Below, piece by piece: positions 9,039 through 19,331 of a stretch of DNA of 64,000 nucleotides (position 1 is the stretch's first letter; each line of letters begins with the position of its first letter). A program made the position numbers and the translations under genes. This DNA comes from Solirubrobacterales bacterium 67-14. Lineage in GTDB: Bacteria > Actinomycetota > Thermoleophilia > Solirubrobacterales > 70-9. The stretch is from the NCBI GenBank assembly GCA_001897355.1, contig MKST01000011.1:105870-169869 (forward strand), read 5' to 3'. The notes under the pieces were generated by a model that did no database searches, had not been told where the DNA came from, and saw nothing but the letters and a program-made list of their open reading frames with translations.

Positions 9039-10832
9039 CTACTCGTCGAGTTCGAGGACGGCCAGGAAGGCTTCTTGGGGCACTTCGACGCGGCCGACGT
9101 TCTTCATCCGCTTCTTGCCCTTCTTCTGCTTGTCGAGCAGCTTGTTCTTGCGGGTGACGTCGCCGCCGTAGAGCTTCGCGGTCACGTCCTTGCGGACCGC
9201 CTTGACCGTTTCGCGGGCGAGGATGTTCGCCCCGATCGCGGCCTGGACCGGGATGTCGAACTGCTGCCTGGGGATCGTCTTGCGGAGCCGGGAGACCAGC
9301 TCCTTGCCCTGGTTGTAGGCGAAATCCTTGTGGGTGATGACCGAGAGCGCGTCCACCCGGTCACCGGCCAGCAGGACGTCGACCTTGACCAGGTCCGAGG
9401 CGCGCAGGCCGATCGGCTCGTAGTCGAGCGAGGCGTACCCCCTGGTCGAGGACTTGAGGACGTCGAAGAAGTCGAGCACGATCTCGCCGAGCGGCAGGTC
9501 GTAGCGGATCTGGACCCGGGTCGGGCTGAGGTAGTCCATGTCCACGTGGGTGCCGCGACGGGACTGGCAGAGCTCCATCACCGGGCCGACGAACTCGGTC
9601 GGGGTGATCACCGTGGCCCTGATGTACGGCTCCTCGATCCGCTCGATCGAGCCGGGATCGGGCATCTGATTCGGGCTCGAGATCTCGGTCATGTTGCCGT
9701 CCGTCGTGTGGACCTCGTATCGCACGGTCGGGCTGGTGGCCATCAGCTCCAGGCCGTACTCGCGTTCCAGCCGTTCCCGCACGATCTCCATGTGGAGCAG
9801 GCCGAGGAAGCCGCAACGGAAGCCGAACCCGAGCGCCTCCGAGGTCTCCGGCTCCCAGGAGAGCGCGGCGTCGTTGAGGCCCATCTTGTCGAGGGCGTCG
9901 CGCAGGTCCTCGTAGCGGTCGGTGTCGATCGGGAAGAGCCCGCAGAAGACCATCGGCTTGACCTCGCGGTAGCCGGCCAGCGCCTCGGCGGCGGGATTCT
10001 CCAGGTTGGTGAGCGTGTCACCGACCCGTAGCTTCGAGACGTCCTTGATCCCGGTGATCACGTAACCGACCTCGCCGGTGCCGATCCCGTCCACCGGAGT
10101 CATCACCGGGCGGAAGAAGCCGATGTCATCGAGTTCGGCCTCGGTGCCGTTCTGCATCGCCAGCACCTTCCCGTGCTTCTTGAAGCTGCCGTCGACCATT
10201 CGCACATAGGCGATCACGCCGCGGTACTGGTCGAACTCGGAATCGAAGATCAGGGCACGGGCCGGCGCTTTCGGCTCGCCTTCCGGAGGTGGGATCCGGT
10301 CGACCACCGCCTCGAGCACGTCGATAACGCCTTCCCCGGTCTTGGCCGAGATGCGGAGGATGTCGTCGGGATCGACCCCGATCAGGTCGGAGACCTCGGC
10401 CGCGACCCGGTCCGGCTCGGCCCCCGGCAGGTCGACCTTGTTGAGAACGGGGATCAGTTCGAGACCGTTCTCGATCGCCAGGTAGGTGTTGGCCACGGTC
10501 TGGGCCTCGACGCCTTGGGCCGCGTCAACGACCAGTAGGGCGCCCTCGCAGGCCGCCAGCGAGCGGGAAACCTCGTAAGAGAAGTCGACGTGGCCCGGGG
10601 TGTCGATCAGGTGCAGGTGGTAGGTCACGCCGTCCGAGGCGGTGAACTCGACCCGTACCGCCTGGGCCTTGATCGTGATCCCGCGCTCGCGTTCGAGATC
10701 CATCGAGTCCAGCACCTGGGCCTGCATCTTGAGCGGGTCCACGGCCTTGGTCAGTTCGAGGATGCGGTCGGCCAGGGTCGATTTCCCATGGTCGATGTGG
10801 GCGATGATCGAGAAGTTGCGAATCAGTTCCAT
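9039..10832 (-). CDS. lepA: Elongation factor 4 (LepA)
   Basis: Ribosome-dependent GTPase related to EF-G that acts in translation under stress and in initiation or 30S biogenesis. The P-loop AHIDHGKS is at residues 11-18, the switch region has [10 protein letters not shown], then [12 protein letters not shown] and NKVDLPGA. The LepA-specific C-terminal domain ends the 597-aa product, which is full length. It lies 19 nt downstream of a large membrane-protein gene and upstream of hadAB. No strong promoter is obvious, so it may be read from the murJ operon. Confidence 0.98.
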   Translation of the reverse strand: MELIRNFSIIAHIDHGKSTLADRILELTKAVDPLKMQAQVLDSMDLERERGITIKAQAVRVEFTASDGVTYHLHLIDTPGHVDFSYEVSRSLAACEGALLVVDAAQGVEAQTVANTYLAIENGLELIPVLNKVDLPGAEPDRVAAEVSDLIGVDPDDILRISAKTGEGVIDVLEAVVDRIPPPEGEPKAPARALIFDSEFDQYRGVIAYVRMVDGSFKKHGKVLAMQNGTEAELDDIGFFRPVMTPVDGIGTGEVGYVITGIKDVSKLRVGDTLTNLENPAAEALAGYREVKPMVFCGLFPIDTDRYEDLRDALDKMGLNDAALSWEPETSEALGFGFRCGFLGLLHMEIVRERLEREYGLELMATSPTVRYEVHTTDGNMTEISSPNQMPDPGSIERIEEPYIRATVITPTEFVGPVMELCQSRRGTHVDMDYLSPTRVQIRYDLPLGEIVLDFFDVLKSSTRGYASLDYEPIGLRASDLVKVDVLLAGDRVDALSVITHKDFAYNQGKELVSRLRKTIPRQQFDIPVQAAIGANILARETVKAVRKDVTAKLYGGDVTRKNKLLDKQKKGKKRMKNVGRVEVPQEAFLAVLELDE

Positions 10833-10851
10833 GCGGGACAGAGCAGTATGC

Positions 10852-12939
10852 CTAGTTGGCGGCGCATGAGGCCCGCGACAGGGGGCCGTTCAACCGCAGA
10901 ACCGCTCCCCCGTCGACCCGGATCACATCCTCGACTGCCGGATCGCTCGATATCCAGGTCAATTCACGTGGTTGGGCCAGCTTCTGGCCTTCGCGGTCGA
11001 GGGTCAGGACGAGGTAGTCGTATCCCCCGGAGTTGGTCGCTTCGATGAAGTCGCGGCAGTTCTCAGCCTCGACGAAGCCGGCATGCGGCTTCTTGATGCC
11101 GATGTACTGGACATCGTTGTCCAGGTCCTCGCCCCAGAGGGGATATTGGCGGGTCGCGTTGGTACCGATCTTGGCACCCGATTCGCCATTCGCCCAGACG
11201 TAGGCCTCGGACAGCGCCGGGATCGTGAAATCCGGCGAGGCGTAGCGGTGGTCGAAGTAGTAACGCTGGACTCCCTGACCGCAGAGGATCAGGAAGACGA
11301 CCGCCGCGCCGGCAACCCCGACCAATGCCCAGCGGGTCGAGCGACCGGCGATGCGGTGTTGCTTCGAGCGGACTCTCCAAACCCCCAGCCCGACCAGGCA
11401 ACACAGCCAGGAGAAGAAACCCGCCGTGAAGGCCAGCAGCCACTCCTTCAGATCCCATTCGTGGCCGAAGGCGATCGTCACCGGCGCCAGGATCAGCAGC
11501 AGTCCGGTGACCAGCCAGCGGGCCTGGCCGCCGCGCTGGCCGACGCCGCTGCCCAGCAGGGCCAGGCAAACGGCAAGGGCCGGTGCCAGGTACCGCAGGC
11601 CGGAGACGAACCCGTTCGGCTCCCCGGCCGGGCCCGAGGCCGAGGTCGGGGCGACCAGCCAGGCAAGGACCAGGGCCAGGCCGACCGCCGCCCCGGTCCG
11701 CCGGGCCGGCCCCGACTTGCGGTCGAGGCAGAGCACCAGGCCGGCGACCGCAAGGATCCCGAGCAGGACCCAGCCGCTGCCGAACCCGTCCCCGAAGCCG
11801 GGCAGGAACCAGTGGCGGATCACGTCGGTGTCGGTCAGGTAGCCCCAGACCGAACCGGCGTCCCGCCCGCCCACGTCCTGGTTCGGGCCGGGCAGGGAAA
11901 GCGGCCCGATGTGGTTGATCCAAGGCAGCGGGTTGCCGGCGTTCACGAGGTTTCGCAGGTACCAGTAGCCGCCGCCCAGGAGCAGGGCGCCGCAGCCGGC
12001 CAACCCGTTGCGCAGTCGCCGTGAAGGTTCGGTCAGGACCACGATTCCGGCCAGCAGGACCAGGGCCGCGGGGATGAAGTTCACCTTGGTCCCGGCAGCC
12101 AGCCCGGCGGCCAAGGTGACGACCAGGGCCGGCCCGAGGGTGATCCGGCGCCCGCCGGCCGCCGCGTTGACCATCACGGCCAGGGCGGCCAGCAGGAAGA
12201 AGGTGCCGACCATGTCGTTGCGGGCCTCGCCGGCCTGGTCGGCCATCGCCGTCGAGCCGAGCACCAGGGCAACCCCGGCCAGCGAGACCGGAGCCGCGCC
12301 GTAGGGACGGCCTATGCACCAGGCAGCGACCAGGCAGCCGCCGAACCAGCCGAGGTTGAGGAAGATCGAAAGCAGGTCCGTCCCGAAGGCCATCATCCCC
12401 AGCGAGTGGATGACCTCGGAGTTCTGCGGATAGAACCAACTGAGGAATTGAGGCGCCAGGTAATGGAGACTCCAGGTGTCGCCGTTGAGGGCGATCCCGG
12501 CGGCGAAGGGACCGTGGTACCAGGTGGAATCGAAACCGGTCATACTGGTGCCGAGGCGGATCGAGACGCCGGCCACGAAGGCGCCGAGGGCGCCGGCGGC
12601 GATTGCGGTCCCGACCGCGGTCAGGCCCGGCGAGGCCGGAACCGACACCAGCCCGGGCCTGGCCCGGGCGGCCGGCAGGCTTTCCCGCCAACGCCACAGG
12701 GCGGCCGCGACAACCACCGAGAGGAGGAGCCAGCTCCAGCCGGTCAGCAGGCCGAAGGTGCCCAGGACCAGGGCCGGGCCGATCGCCGCCCCGACCGCGA
12801 GCAGGCCGGTCGCGACCCAGGCCACCGGCCCGTCCCATCCCGGCAGCAGCCGCGAACGCAAGACACACCCGGAAACCAGGATGCAGGCGAGGCCGGCCAG
12901 GCTGGCGAGACAGCCGACCAGGTACGCGCCGAAGCTCAC
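10852..12939 (-). CDS. Large polytopic membrane protein, GT-C-like
   Basis: I do not recognise the exact family. The 695-aa product has about a dozen or more hydrophobic helices covering residues 1-540. After the first helices comes an acidic external-loop motif, [14 protein letters not shown]. It ends in a soluble domain of about 150 aa. This layout fits GT-C-fold lipid-phosphate-sugar glycosyltransferases, which carry an acidic residue in the first large loop and a soluble C-terminal domain. The GTG start overlaps the murJ stop (GTGA). Coupling to the lipid II flippase suggests a cell-envelope function, which is inference. Confidence 0.7.
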   Translation of the reverse strand: MSFGAYLVGCLASLAGLACILVSGCVLRSRLLPGWDGPVAWVATGLLAVGAAIGPALVLGTFGLLTGWSWLLLSVVVAAALWRWRESLPAARARPGLVSVPASPGLTAVGTAIAAGALGAFVAGVSIRLGTSMTGFDSTWYHGPFAAGIALNGDTWSLHYLAPQFLSWFYPQNSEVIHSLGMMAFGTDLLSIFLNLGWFGGCLVAAWCIGRPYGAAPVSLAGVALVLGSTAMADQAGEARNDMVGTFFLLAALAVMVNAAAGGRRITLGPALVVTLAAGLAAGTKVNFIPAALVLLAGIVVLTEPSRRLRNGLAGCGALLLGGGYWYLRNLVNAGNPLPWINHIGPLSLPGPNQDVGGRDAGSVWGYLTDTDVIRHWFLPGFGDGFGSGWVLLGILAVAGLVLCLDRKSGPARRTGAAVGLALVLAWLVAPTSASGPAGEPNGFVSGLRYLAPALAVCLALLGSGVGQRGGQARWLVTGLLLILAPVTIAFGHEWDLKEWLLAFTAGFFSWLCCLVGLGVWRVRSKQHRIAGRSTRWALVGVAGAAVVFLILCGQGVQRYYFDHRYASPDFTIPALSEAYVWANGESGAKIGTNATRQYPLWGEDLDNDVQYIGIKKPHAGFVEAENCRDFIEATNSGGYDYLVLTLDREGQKLAQPRELTWISSDPAVEDVIRVDGGAVLRLNGPLSRASCAAN

Positions 12940-14864
12940 GAGCGCCGCCGGACCAGTGCCGCGATCTGGTCGAGCTCGGGCACCCGCAACAGCTGGCAGA
13001 CGGCGACGTAGGCGATCCCGCCCAGACCGAGCCCCGCCCCGAGCGAGATGACCTGGCCGGCCAGCCCGCGGCCGAGCGCCTCGTCGAGCAGATCCCAGAT
13101 CTCGTAGGAAACGCCGGCCAGGACGACGGAGGCGATCAGGATGCGGCCGCAGGAGAAGAGGAATCGGCCGAACTCGATCCCGCCGAGCCGGGTCCTCAGC
13201 ATCACGGTCTGGATCGTGACCGACACCGCGGTGGCGATCGCGGTGGCGGCGACGATGCCGGCCACCCCGAACGGCTTGTAGAGAAGGAAGGAACCGATCG
13301 CGGTAACGGCCAGGTTGGCACCGGAGATCCAGGTCGGTATCCAGGGCTTCTGCAGGCCGAAGAAGGTCCGGCTGAGCAGCAGGTACATGCCGTTGGTCGG
13401 CAGCGAAAAAGCGAACCAGAAGAGCGCGGTCGCCACGACCTGGGTCTCGGCCGCGTCGAACTCGCCGCGCTGGTAGACCAGCCGGATCATCGGCTCGCTC
13501 AAGACCAGGATCGACGCCGAGGCGGGGATCAGCACGAAGATGATCTGGCGCATCCCCTTGGCCAAGGTGGTCCTGAGCGAATCGAAGTCCTTGCGGCTGG
13601 CGAACCGGGCCAGGGTCGGGAAGAGCACGGTCGCGATCGCGACCGAGAAGATGCCCTGTGGCAACTGGTAGATGCGGAAGGCTTTGTCGATCGCCGCCGG
13701 CGCCTCGTCGTTGACCAGCGAACCGAAGAAGCTGTTGACCAGCAGGTTGAAGTTGATCAGGCCGAGGCTGAGCGTGACCGGGATCATCAGCAGCAGCACG
13801 CGCCGCACGTTCGGGTCCTTGAAATCGACCTTGAAGGTGAACTTGAACGGGGTGTTTTTCAGGTCCCAGGTCGGGATCAGGAGCTGGACCACAGTGCCGG
13901 CCACGACCCCGATCGCGTAGGCGTAGATCTGCTTGTCCTCAGGGAACAGCGGGACCGCCGCGATCACCACGGCGATGATCGTCAGGTTCCAGAACAGAGG
14001 CGAGATCGCGAAGGCGCCGAAGCGGTCGTAACTGTTGAGGATGCCGACCACGACACCGGTCACCCCGAGCAGGATCAGGATCGGGAAGAGGATCTGCGAG
14101 AGGACGACCATCAGGTCCTCGGTCGCGGCCGAGAAACCGGGGGCGAAGATCGGCATGACCAGGCCGGCCGCGAGGATGAAGAAGGCGGTGATCGCGCCCA
14201 GCACCATGGTCACCAGCAGGAGCAGGGTCGAGGCCATGCGGAAGGCCTCGCGGTACTTGCCCTTCTCGATCTGCTCGGTGAAGATCGGCACGAAGGCTGG
14301 CTGCAGGGCGGCGTCGGCGAAGAGGGCCCGGATCAGGTTCGGCACCTGGAAGGCGACCGTGAAGGCCGACATCGGGCCGCTGATCCCGAAGTAGCTTGCG
14401 GCGACCACCTCGCGGACCAGCCCTGCCACCCGGGAGGCGGCGGTGGCGATCGAGAAGAAGGCGGTCGAGCGGGCCAGCTTGCCCGGCTTGGCCGCTTTCG
14501 CGGGGCCGGCCGGGTGGGGCACCTCGACGGACCGACGAGCATCGCCGCCCCGCGTGGGTTCCCGCAGGACCGAGTCGCCCTGTGGCTTTTCAAGGAACGG
14601 CACCGGCGCGGATGCACCGCCTTCCTCGGAGATGCTGGCGGCGGTTTCGACCAACGCCTCCTCCCGGCTCGCCACGGGATCCGGTTCGCGAACCGGCTGC
14701 CTGGCCACGTTCTCGGCCTTTTCACTGGCCGAACGGATCGCTTCTTCCGCCGCGCGGGCGGCGGCTTCGAAGGGGTCGAGTTGGGGGTCAGAGGACGCGC
14801 TCAAGCTGGCAACGGTATAGTCGCTGGCCGCTCGTCGGCGGCGATCCTCCGCGAGCAACACCAA
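12936..14864 (-). CDS. murJ: Lipid II flippase MurJ with long N-terminal extension
   Basis: MOP-superfamily flippase that moves lipid II across the membrane for peptidoglycan assembly. Membrane segments begin near residue 130 (ASRVAGLVREVVAASYFG is the conserved first region) and run to the C-terminus with 13-14 helices. The first ~125 residues are polar, Ala/Glu/Arg-rich and probably disordered, unlike short classical MurJ N-termini. The start is uncertain: 14864 is the longest reading, and a TTG at 14804 is possible. It is divergent from rpsT, and both could share the region around 14816. Confidence 0.9.
   Translation of the reverse strand: MVLLAEDRRRRAASDYTVASLSASSDPQLDPFEAAARAAEEAIRSASEKAENVARQPVREPDPVASREEALVETAASISEEGGASAPVPFLEKPQGDSVLREPTRGGDARRSVEVPHPAGPAKAAKPGKLARSTAFFSIATAASRVAGLVREVVAASYFGISGPMSAFTVAFQVPNLIRALFADAALQPAFVPIFTEQIEKGKYREAFRMASTLLLLVTMVLGAITAFFILAAGLVMPIFAPGFSAATEDLMVVLSQILFPILILLGVTGVVVGILNSYDRFGAFAISPLFWNLTIIAVVIAAVPLFPEDKQIYAYAIGVVAGTVVQLLIPTWDLKNTPFKFTFKVDFKDPNVRRVLLLMIPVTLSLGLINFNLLVNSFFGSLVNDEAPAAIDKAFRIYQLPQGIFSVAIATVLFPTLARFASRKDFDSLRTTLAKGMRQIIFVLIPASASILVLSEPMIRLVYQRGEFDAAETQVVATALFWFAFSLPTNGMYLLLSRTFFGLQKPWIPTWISGANLAVTAIGSFLLYKPFGVAGIVAATAIATAVSVTIQTVMLRTRLGGIEFGRFLFSCGRILIASVVLAGVSYEIWDLLDEALGRGLAGQVISLGAGLGLGGIAYVAVCQLLRVPELDQIAALVRRRS
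14816..14821 (+). promoter_or_regulatory. Candidate -10 box TATAGT for rpsT
   Basis: TATAGT, preceded by CGG, lies 49 nt before the rpsT ATG. The opposite strand reads TATACC, so a murJ promoter could overlap. No convincing -35 is seen. Confidence 0.3.
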
Positions 14865-14870
14865 TCAATC

Positions 14871-15131
14871 ATGGCCAACATAGCCTCACAGAAAAAGAGA
14901 ATCCTTCGCACCGAGCGTGAGCGCGTCGAGAACCGGCGGCTTACTTCTGCGATCAAGACTTACTTCAACCGCCTCGAGAAGGCCGCTGAAGGTGACGACG
15001 CCGACGCGGTCAAGGCCGAGCATCGCGCTCTGGTCTCCCGCATCGACAAGGCGGTCCAGAAGGGCGCGATCCATCGCAACAACGGCGCCCGGAAGAAGGC
15101 TCGCGCTTCGCGCATCGCTTCTTCCTCTTAA
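14871..15131 (+). CDS. rpsT: 30S ribosomal protein S20
   Basis: Primary 16S rRNA-binding protein of the small subunit. The 86-aa product starts MANIASQKKRI and has the usual basic helical content (NRRLTSAIKTYFNRLEKA, HRNNGARKKARASR). It is the 3' end of a very long plus-strand frame that runs antisense through murJ. Only this last part is a gene, starting at the ATG at 14871. It is one of the few backbone genes on the plus strand, and holA-rpsT-murJ adjacency is typical for actinobacteria. Two hairpins follow its stop. Confidence 0.97.
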   Translation: MANIASQKKRILRTERERVENRRLTSAIKTYFNRLEKAAEGDDADAVKAEHRALVSRIDKAVQKGAIHRNNGARKKARASRIASSS

Positions 15132-15140
15132 CTGCAAGTC

Positions 15141-15208
15141 GGGCGGGTCCGACCCGCCCTCCCAGTTGAACCCGCCGGCCCACAGCGACAAATGATGGAT
15201 GGGCCGGC
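15141..15208. terminator. Two hairpins between rpsT and holA
   Basis: Stem 1 pairs 15141-15148 with 15152-15159 (8 bp, 3-nt loop). Stem 2 pairs 15174-15182 with 15200-15208 (9 bp, 17-nt loop). They occupy the gap between convergent rpsT (stop 15131) and holA (stop 15234). No long U-tract follows either stem. Confidence 0.55.
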
Positions 15209-15233
15209 TCTGCTGGAAGAGTCTCCGCATTGC

Positions 15234-16238
15234 CTACTCGGTAGCAGCCAGCAGGGCGAGATCCAGGGCCAGTTCGTCTGGGTATTCGGCGCCTCCGCGG
15301 GTCCAGACTTCTAGGTCGGCCATCGCGATTGCCGCGTTGCGCATCGCTTCGACCGTGGTACCAGAGAGTGAGTTGATCAGCCGTCGGGCGACGAACGGCG
15401 GCACCCCCAGCTCCCTTTCGAGCCGGGACGGGTCGGCCCCGTCCTCGAGCTTGACCAAGGCCTTGTGGGCCCGTCGGATCGAGGTCGTGGTTGTGTAGAC
15501 CGTGCTGCCGGCGGTCGCGCCCTGGGCGAGCAGTTTCTCGGCCACGGCAATCATGTCTCCCCGCTCACCCGAGATCACCGCATCTCCGAGCGCGAAGCTG
15601 CTGGTCTCGGAGGTGTCGGCGACCATCTCCTCCAGGTCTTCGACGTCGACCATGCCCCCCGGCCCGGCCCAGAGTGCCAGCCGGTCCAGTTCTGCGCCCA
15701 GCCGGGGCAGGCTTTCGCCCATCCGGGCGATCATGAACCGAGCCGCCTCCGGGGTGAGTTCGAACTCCCGGGCTGCCGCGCCTTCGATCAGGTAGACCGG
15801 CAACCGGGCGCCCTCGGGCGCCTCGTAGTTGAGGGTCTCGCCGCCGATCTTCTTCACCGCATCAGCGATCCCGGCCGGCACCTTGCCCCTGGCGATCAGC
15901 ACCACCGTGGTTTCCTCCGACGCGGCGAGCAACGCTTCGGCGACCGCGGCCGCTTGGTTCTTGCCCCACTTCTCGATCGGGTCGGCCAGCAGGTAACGCC
16001 GTCCCGGCATCAGCGAAAGGGCACCGATCGATGCCGCCAAGCCCTCCGCGTCGGGGCTGCCTCGACCATCGGCCGGCTCGAATACTTCGAGGCCGCCTAC
16101 CCCGCTTTCGTTCTCGGCCCGCTGCCGCAGCCGCGTACGCGCCTGGTCGATCTTGGCGCTGTCACTGCCGTGGATGAGATAGGCGGGCTTCACGTATCCA
16201 TTCTCGCCGATCGGTCGGCGGAGCCGCCCGACCGTCAC
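15234..16238 (-). CDS. holA: DNA polymerase III subunit delta
   Basis: Clamp-loader delta subunit that opens the beta sliding clamp. The family N-terminus PAYLIHGSDSAKIDQARTRL is followed by a delta-type AAA+ fold that lacks a functional P-loop, and by the C-terminal collar helices (SIRRAHKALVKLEDG). The reading starts with a GTG at 16238 overlapping the comEC stop (GTGA) with a good GGAG 8 nt upstream. A second GTG at 16193 would start exactly at the conserved VKPAYLIHG and cannot be excluded. Third gene of comEA-comEC-holA. Confidence 0.93.
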   Translation of the reverse strand: MTVGRLRRPIGENGYVKPAYLIHGSDSAKIDQARTRLRQRAENESGVGGLEVFEPADGRGSPDAEGLAASIGALSLMPGRRYLLADPIEKWGKNQAAAVAEALLAASEETTVVLIARGKVPAGIADAVKKIGGETLNYEAPEGARLPVYLIEGAAAREFELTPEAARFMIARMGESLPRLGAELDRLALWAGPGGMVDVEDLEEMVADTSETSSFALGDAVISGERGDMIAVAEKLLAQGATAGSTVYTTTTSIRRAHKALVKLEDGADPSRLERELGVPPFVARRLINSLSGTTVEAMRNAAIAMADLEVWTRGGAEYPDELALDLALLAATE

Positions 16239-18544
16239 TCGCCGGTCTCCACTCGCCAGGAGTTGCCGTCGAGGACGATCGAGATGGTGCCGTCCTGGTC
16301 TGTGCGGCGGGTTTCGACCCGGTCGGCCGAGAGTTCGTTCAGGACATCCGGCACCGGGTGTCCGTAGCGGTTCCCTTCGCCGACCGAGATCACCGCCAGG
16401 CGGGGATGTGATTCGTCGAGCAGTTCGGGCAGGCCGGCGTCTTCGCTGCCGTGGTGCGAGACCTTGAGCACATCGATCGGTCCCGGGTGCATCGGCACCG
16501 ATTCGGCTTCGGCGTCGCCGGTCAGCAGCATGCGGAAGTTCCGCCAGCGGAGGAGGGCGACGATCGAGCGGAGGTTGGTCTCGGCCTCGTCGGCAGCCGC
16601 CGGGGCCGGATCCTCCTCGGGCGGCGGCCAGAGGATCTCCAGGCTCAGGTTGCCGTCGCTGACCTTTTCACCTGCCGCCACCCGGTCGAGTTTCGCGCCG
16701 GATCGCCGGGCCAGGGCAAGGAGTTCGGGCGGTGCTCGGTCGAAGAGGAAGCGGTCGGCCGGGATCCGCCCGAAGAGGTCGAGCAGGCCACCGTAATGGT
16801 CGAGGTCGGGGTGGGTCAGCAGCGCCGCGGCAAGGTGGTCTACGTCGGCGGATTCGAGTGCCCCGGCCAGGTCGCCGCCGGGCGGGCCACCGTCGATCAG
16901 GATCGGATCGGCTTCCGCCGGCCGAATCAGGATCGCGTCACCCTGGCCGATGTCCAGCACCTCCACCCTCGCCCCGCCCGGCGGTGGCGCATCGAGGTGG
17001 CGGCGACCACCGCCGACCAGACCGGGCAGAAGCAGGACCGCGGCCAGCAGTACGAGCACCGCGCCGGGGATCCAGCGACTCGGCCTTACCGGTACCGACG
17101 AAGTCCGCCAAAGGCGCAGGACCACGAGGACCGCGCCGGCCAGGAGAGCCGTGACCAGTACCAGGGTCTGGACGCTGCCGATCCGGAGTACGACCACCGC
17201 CCAGCCGGGACGGCCGAACCATGCGGCCACCTGGGCGATCCAGGCCAGGCAGACCGAGCCGGCCAGGTTGAAGGGGGCCGCCAGCACGGGGCTGACCTGG
17301 CCGACCGCGACCGCGATCATTCCCAGCCACATCGAGGGCGCCACGGCCGGCATCGCCGCCAGGTTGGCGGCCAGGGTGCCGACCGGCAGCTGCTCGAAAT
17401 GGAAGACGACGAGTGGCGCGGTGGCCACGGTCGCGGCCAGCGTCACCGCTATCCCCTCGGCCAGGGCATGCCTCCACCCGGCCTCACCAATCATCGACCC
17501 GATCCGGAGCTGAAACGGCCGGGCCAGCAGCATGATCCCCACCACGGCCGCGAAACTGAGCTGCCAGCCGATGTCCGCGGTGGACCGGGGGTTGAGCGCC
17601 AAGGTGACCAGAGCGGCCAGGGCGAGGGCATAGACGCGCGAGGGAGCCCGGCTCGCCCCTGCCGCGACCAGCCCGGCGATGCCCATAACCCCGGCCCGCT
17701 GGATCGAAGGCCCACCCCCGGCCAGGGGAACGTACAAGAGGACCAGGACCGCGATCGCCAGCAGCCGGGCCCGCGGGCCGAACCCGAGCAGGGCGAGCAG
17801 CGGCATCGCCAACAGCGCCAGCAGAACCACGTTCTGCCCCGACACGGCCAACAGGTGGGTCAGCCCGGAGTTGCGGAAGTCGTCAACGGTGCCTGGGTCG
17901 ACGTCGCCGTCGTCGCCGAGGACGAAGCCACGCGAGAGCGCCGCCTCACGCTCTGGGACGGCTACCGCGAGCACCGCGAAGGCCCGGTTGCGCAACCGGT
18001 CGACCACCCCGGCGACTCCGCCTCGAGCCGTGCCGTTCGGGCGCAGCCGGTCAGCCCGCAACACCATCGCCACTCCCTTTGTCCGCAGGTTGCCCCGCAT
18101 CCAGTCCGGGGCGGGTTCGAGCCGGCCGTGGACCTCCATTCCAATGCCCGGCACGATCCCTTCGGCCCGCCCCGAGGGAACCTCGACCAAAACCCTTCCC
18201 CGCCCCGAATCGAAGGTGAAGCGGGCCGTTCCCTTCGATTCGGATGGCGACTCGATCGCAAATCCGGACAGGACCGCCGGCCCCGGCTCGGCCCTCAGGG
18301 CACCGGCATCGATCGCCGTCAGCCTCGCCTCTCCGACCAGCATCCCCGCCAGGGTCGCGGCGAGGGCGACCAGTACCAGCGAGCCGCCACGGAGACGGCC
18401 TCGGTCGACGAACAGCGCTGCGGCCAGGACCAGGGCCACCACGGGTTTGAGCCAGCCCCCGCCCGCCGGCGAGAGCGGCGAGAAGGCCAACCCGATCGCC
18501 CCACCCACCGCGACGGACAGCCGCCAGTCGGCGGCGATTCTCAC
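16235..18544 (-). CDS. comEC: DNA internalization/competence protein ComEC
   Basis: Inner-membrane channel for single-stranded DNA uptake. At 769 aa it shows an N-terminal OB-like external domain (about residues 60-170), the multi-helix Competence domain (NSGLTHLLAVSGQNVVLLAL is the signature region near 230), and a C-terminal metallo-beta-lactamase domain from about residue 525 (VLDIGQGDAILIRP, THPDLDHYGG, KVSHHGSED). The metal-ligand motif HPDLDH is intact, consistent with a nuclease role. GTGA overlap with comEA indicates coupling. No pilus genes are in this window. Confidence 0.95.
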   Translation of the reverse strand: MRIAADWRLSVAVGGAIGLAFSPLSPAGGGWLKPVVALVLAAALFVDRGRLRGGSLVLVALAATLAGMLVGEARLTAIDAGALRAEPGPAVLSGFAIESPSESKGTARFTFDSGRGRVLVEVPSGRAEGIVPGIGMEVHGRLEPAPDWMRGNLRTKGVAMVLRADRLRPNGTARGGVAGVVDRLRNRAFAVLAVAVPEREAALSRGFVLGDDGDVDPGTVDDFRNSGLTHLLAVSGQNVVLLALLAMPLLALLGFGPRARLLAIAVLVLLYVPLAGGGPSIQRAGVMGIAGLVAAGASRAPSRVYALALAALVTLALNPRSTADIGWQLSFAAVVGIMLLARPFQLRIGSMIGEAGWRHALAEGIAVTLAATVATAPLVVFHFEQLPVGTLAANLAAMPAVAPSMWLGMIAVAVGQVSPVLAAPFNLAGSVCLAWIAQVAAWFGRPGWAVVVLRIGSVQTLVLVTALLAGAVLVVLRLWRTSSVPVRPSRWIPGAVLVLLAAVLLLPGLVGGGRRHLDAPPPGGARVEVLDIGQGDAILIRPAEADPILIDGGPPGGDLAGALESADVDHLAAALLTHPDLDHYGGLLDLFGRIPADRFLFDRAPPELLALARRSGAKLDRVAAGEKVSDGNLSLEILWPPPEEDPAPAAADEAETNLRSIVALLRWRNFRMLLTGDAEAESVPMHPGPIDVLKVSHHGSEDAGLPELLDESHPRLAVISVGEGNRYGHPVPDVLNELSADRVETRRTDQDGTISIVLDGNSWRVETGE

Positions 18545-19182
18545 GGCGTCAGCGCCGCCCGTAGCGATTCCATGGTCGCCGGGCCGATGCCACTGATCTG
18601 GTCGAGCTCATCGACCGAACCGAGCCCGCCCTGCGAGTCCCGGAACTCGAGGATCTTCTGCGCCGTGACCGGCCCGATCCCCTCGATCTCTTCTAGCTGC
18701 TCCTGGGTCGCGGTGCCGAGACTCACCGGAGCCTGGAGTCCGGCGCCGGCCGTCGCCCCGCTCCTCGACGACGAGGCCATTGACGCGCCGACCCCTGAGG
18801 GGACCACGACCTGCTGGCCGTCGCTCAGGGTCGCGGCCCGGTTGATCGCACCGACCATCGCCTGTTTCGTGACCCCGCCCGCCCTGGCGATCGCGTCGAT
18901 CACCCGGGCGCCCTGGCCGAACCGGTAGACGCCCGGCTTTCGTACCGCCCCGGCGACGTCGACGATCAGTTTGCGACTGCCGCCGCTGACCTGGAAGCTT
19001 CCTTCTGCCGTCGAAGTCCCGCCTCCGTCGTCACCGGGGTCGGATGCCCCGGCGGCGCTCCCCGCACCTGCCCCGAAAGCCTCGGACTTGGACTTTTCGC
19101 CGTGGATCGAGTTCAGCCCGACCAGGACCAGCACCGCGCCGACGGCGAGGTAGACGAGCAGTTGTCCGTTGATCCGGGGCAT
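18541..19182 (-). CDS. comEA: Competence protein ComEA, helix-hairpin-helix
   Basis: Membrane-anchored DNA receptor for transformation. One N-terminal transmembrane helix (about residues 8-24) is followed by a Gly/Ser/Ala linker. Next is a SLBB domain (DVAGAVRKPGVYRFGQGARV near residue 75), a second linker, and a C-terminal pair of HhH motifs (IEGIGPVTAQKILEFR and ISGIGPATMESLR). The length (213 aa) is typical. It is first gene of comEA-comEC-holA, downstream of leuS, an arrangement seen across actinobacteria. Confidence 0.95.
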   Translation of the reverse strand: MPRINGQLLVYLAVGAVLVLVGLNSIHGEKSKSEAFGAGAGSAAGASDPGDDGGGTSTAEGSFQVSGGSRKLIVDVAGAVRKPGVYRFGQGARVIDAIARAGGVTKQAMVGAINRAATLSDGQQVVVPSGVGASMASSSRSGATAGAGLQAPVSLGTATQEQLEEIEGIGPVTAQKILEFRDSQGGLGSVDELDQISGIGPATMESLRAALTP

Positions 19183-19277
19183 GCCCCGAAAATGCCACGA
19201 AAAACCTCACACGTGGCTCTACAGGTGCAACGATTCTGTGACGTCAGCGCCTGGAACGGTCCCGCTAGCCGAGCTAC

Positions 19278-19314
19278 GTTCGACTTACTAGGCCATAGCA
19301 CTAGTAAATCGAAC
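19278..19314. terminator. AT-rich hairpin after leuS
   Basis: Arms 19278-19291 and 19301-19314 pair over 13 of 14 bases with a 9-nt loop. The stem is AT-rich for this genome. It lies between the leuS stop and comEA, so it probably ends leuS transcripts, although no U-tract follows on the minus strand. Confidence 0.5.
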
Positions 19315-19331
19315 CTATTTCCTCCGCTGGC

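Noticed and set aside
12603-15131. An 842-codon plus-strand open frame through murJ ending in rpsT
   Set aside because: Only the last 87 codons (rpsT) are real. The rest is antisense to murJ and the GT-C-like gene, with low-complexity Arg/Gly/Pro composition caused by high GC at third positions.
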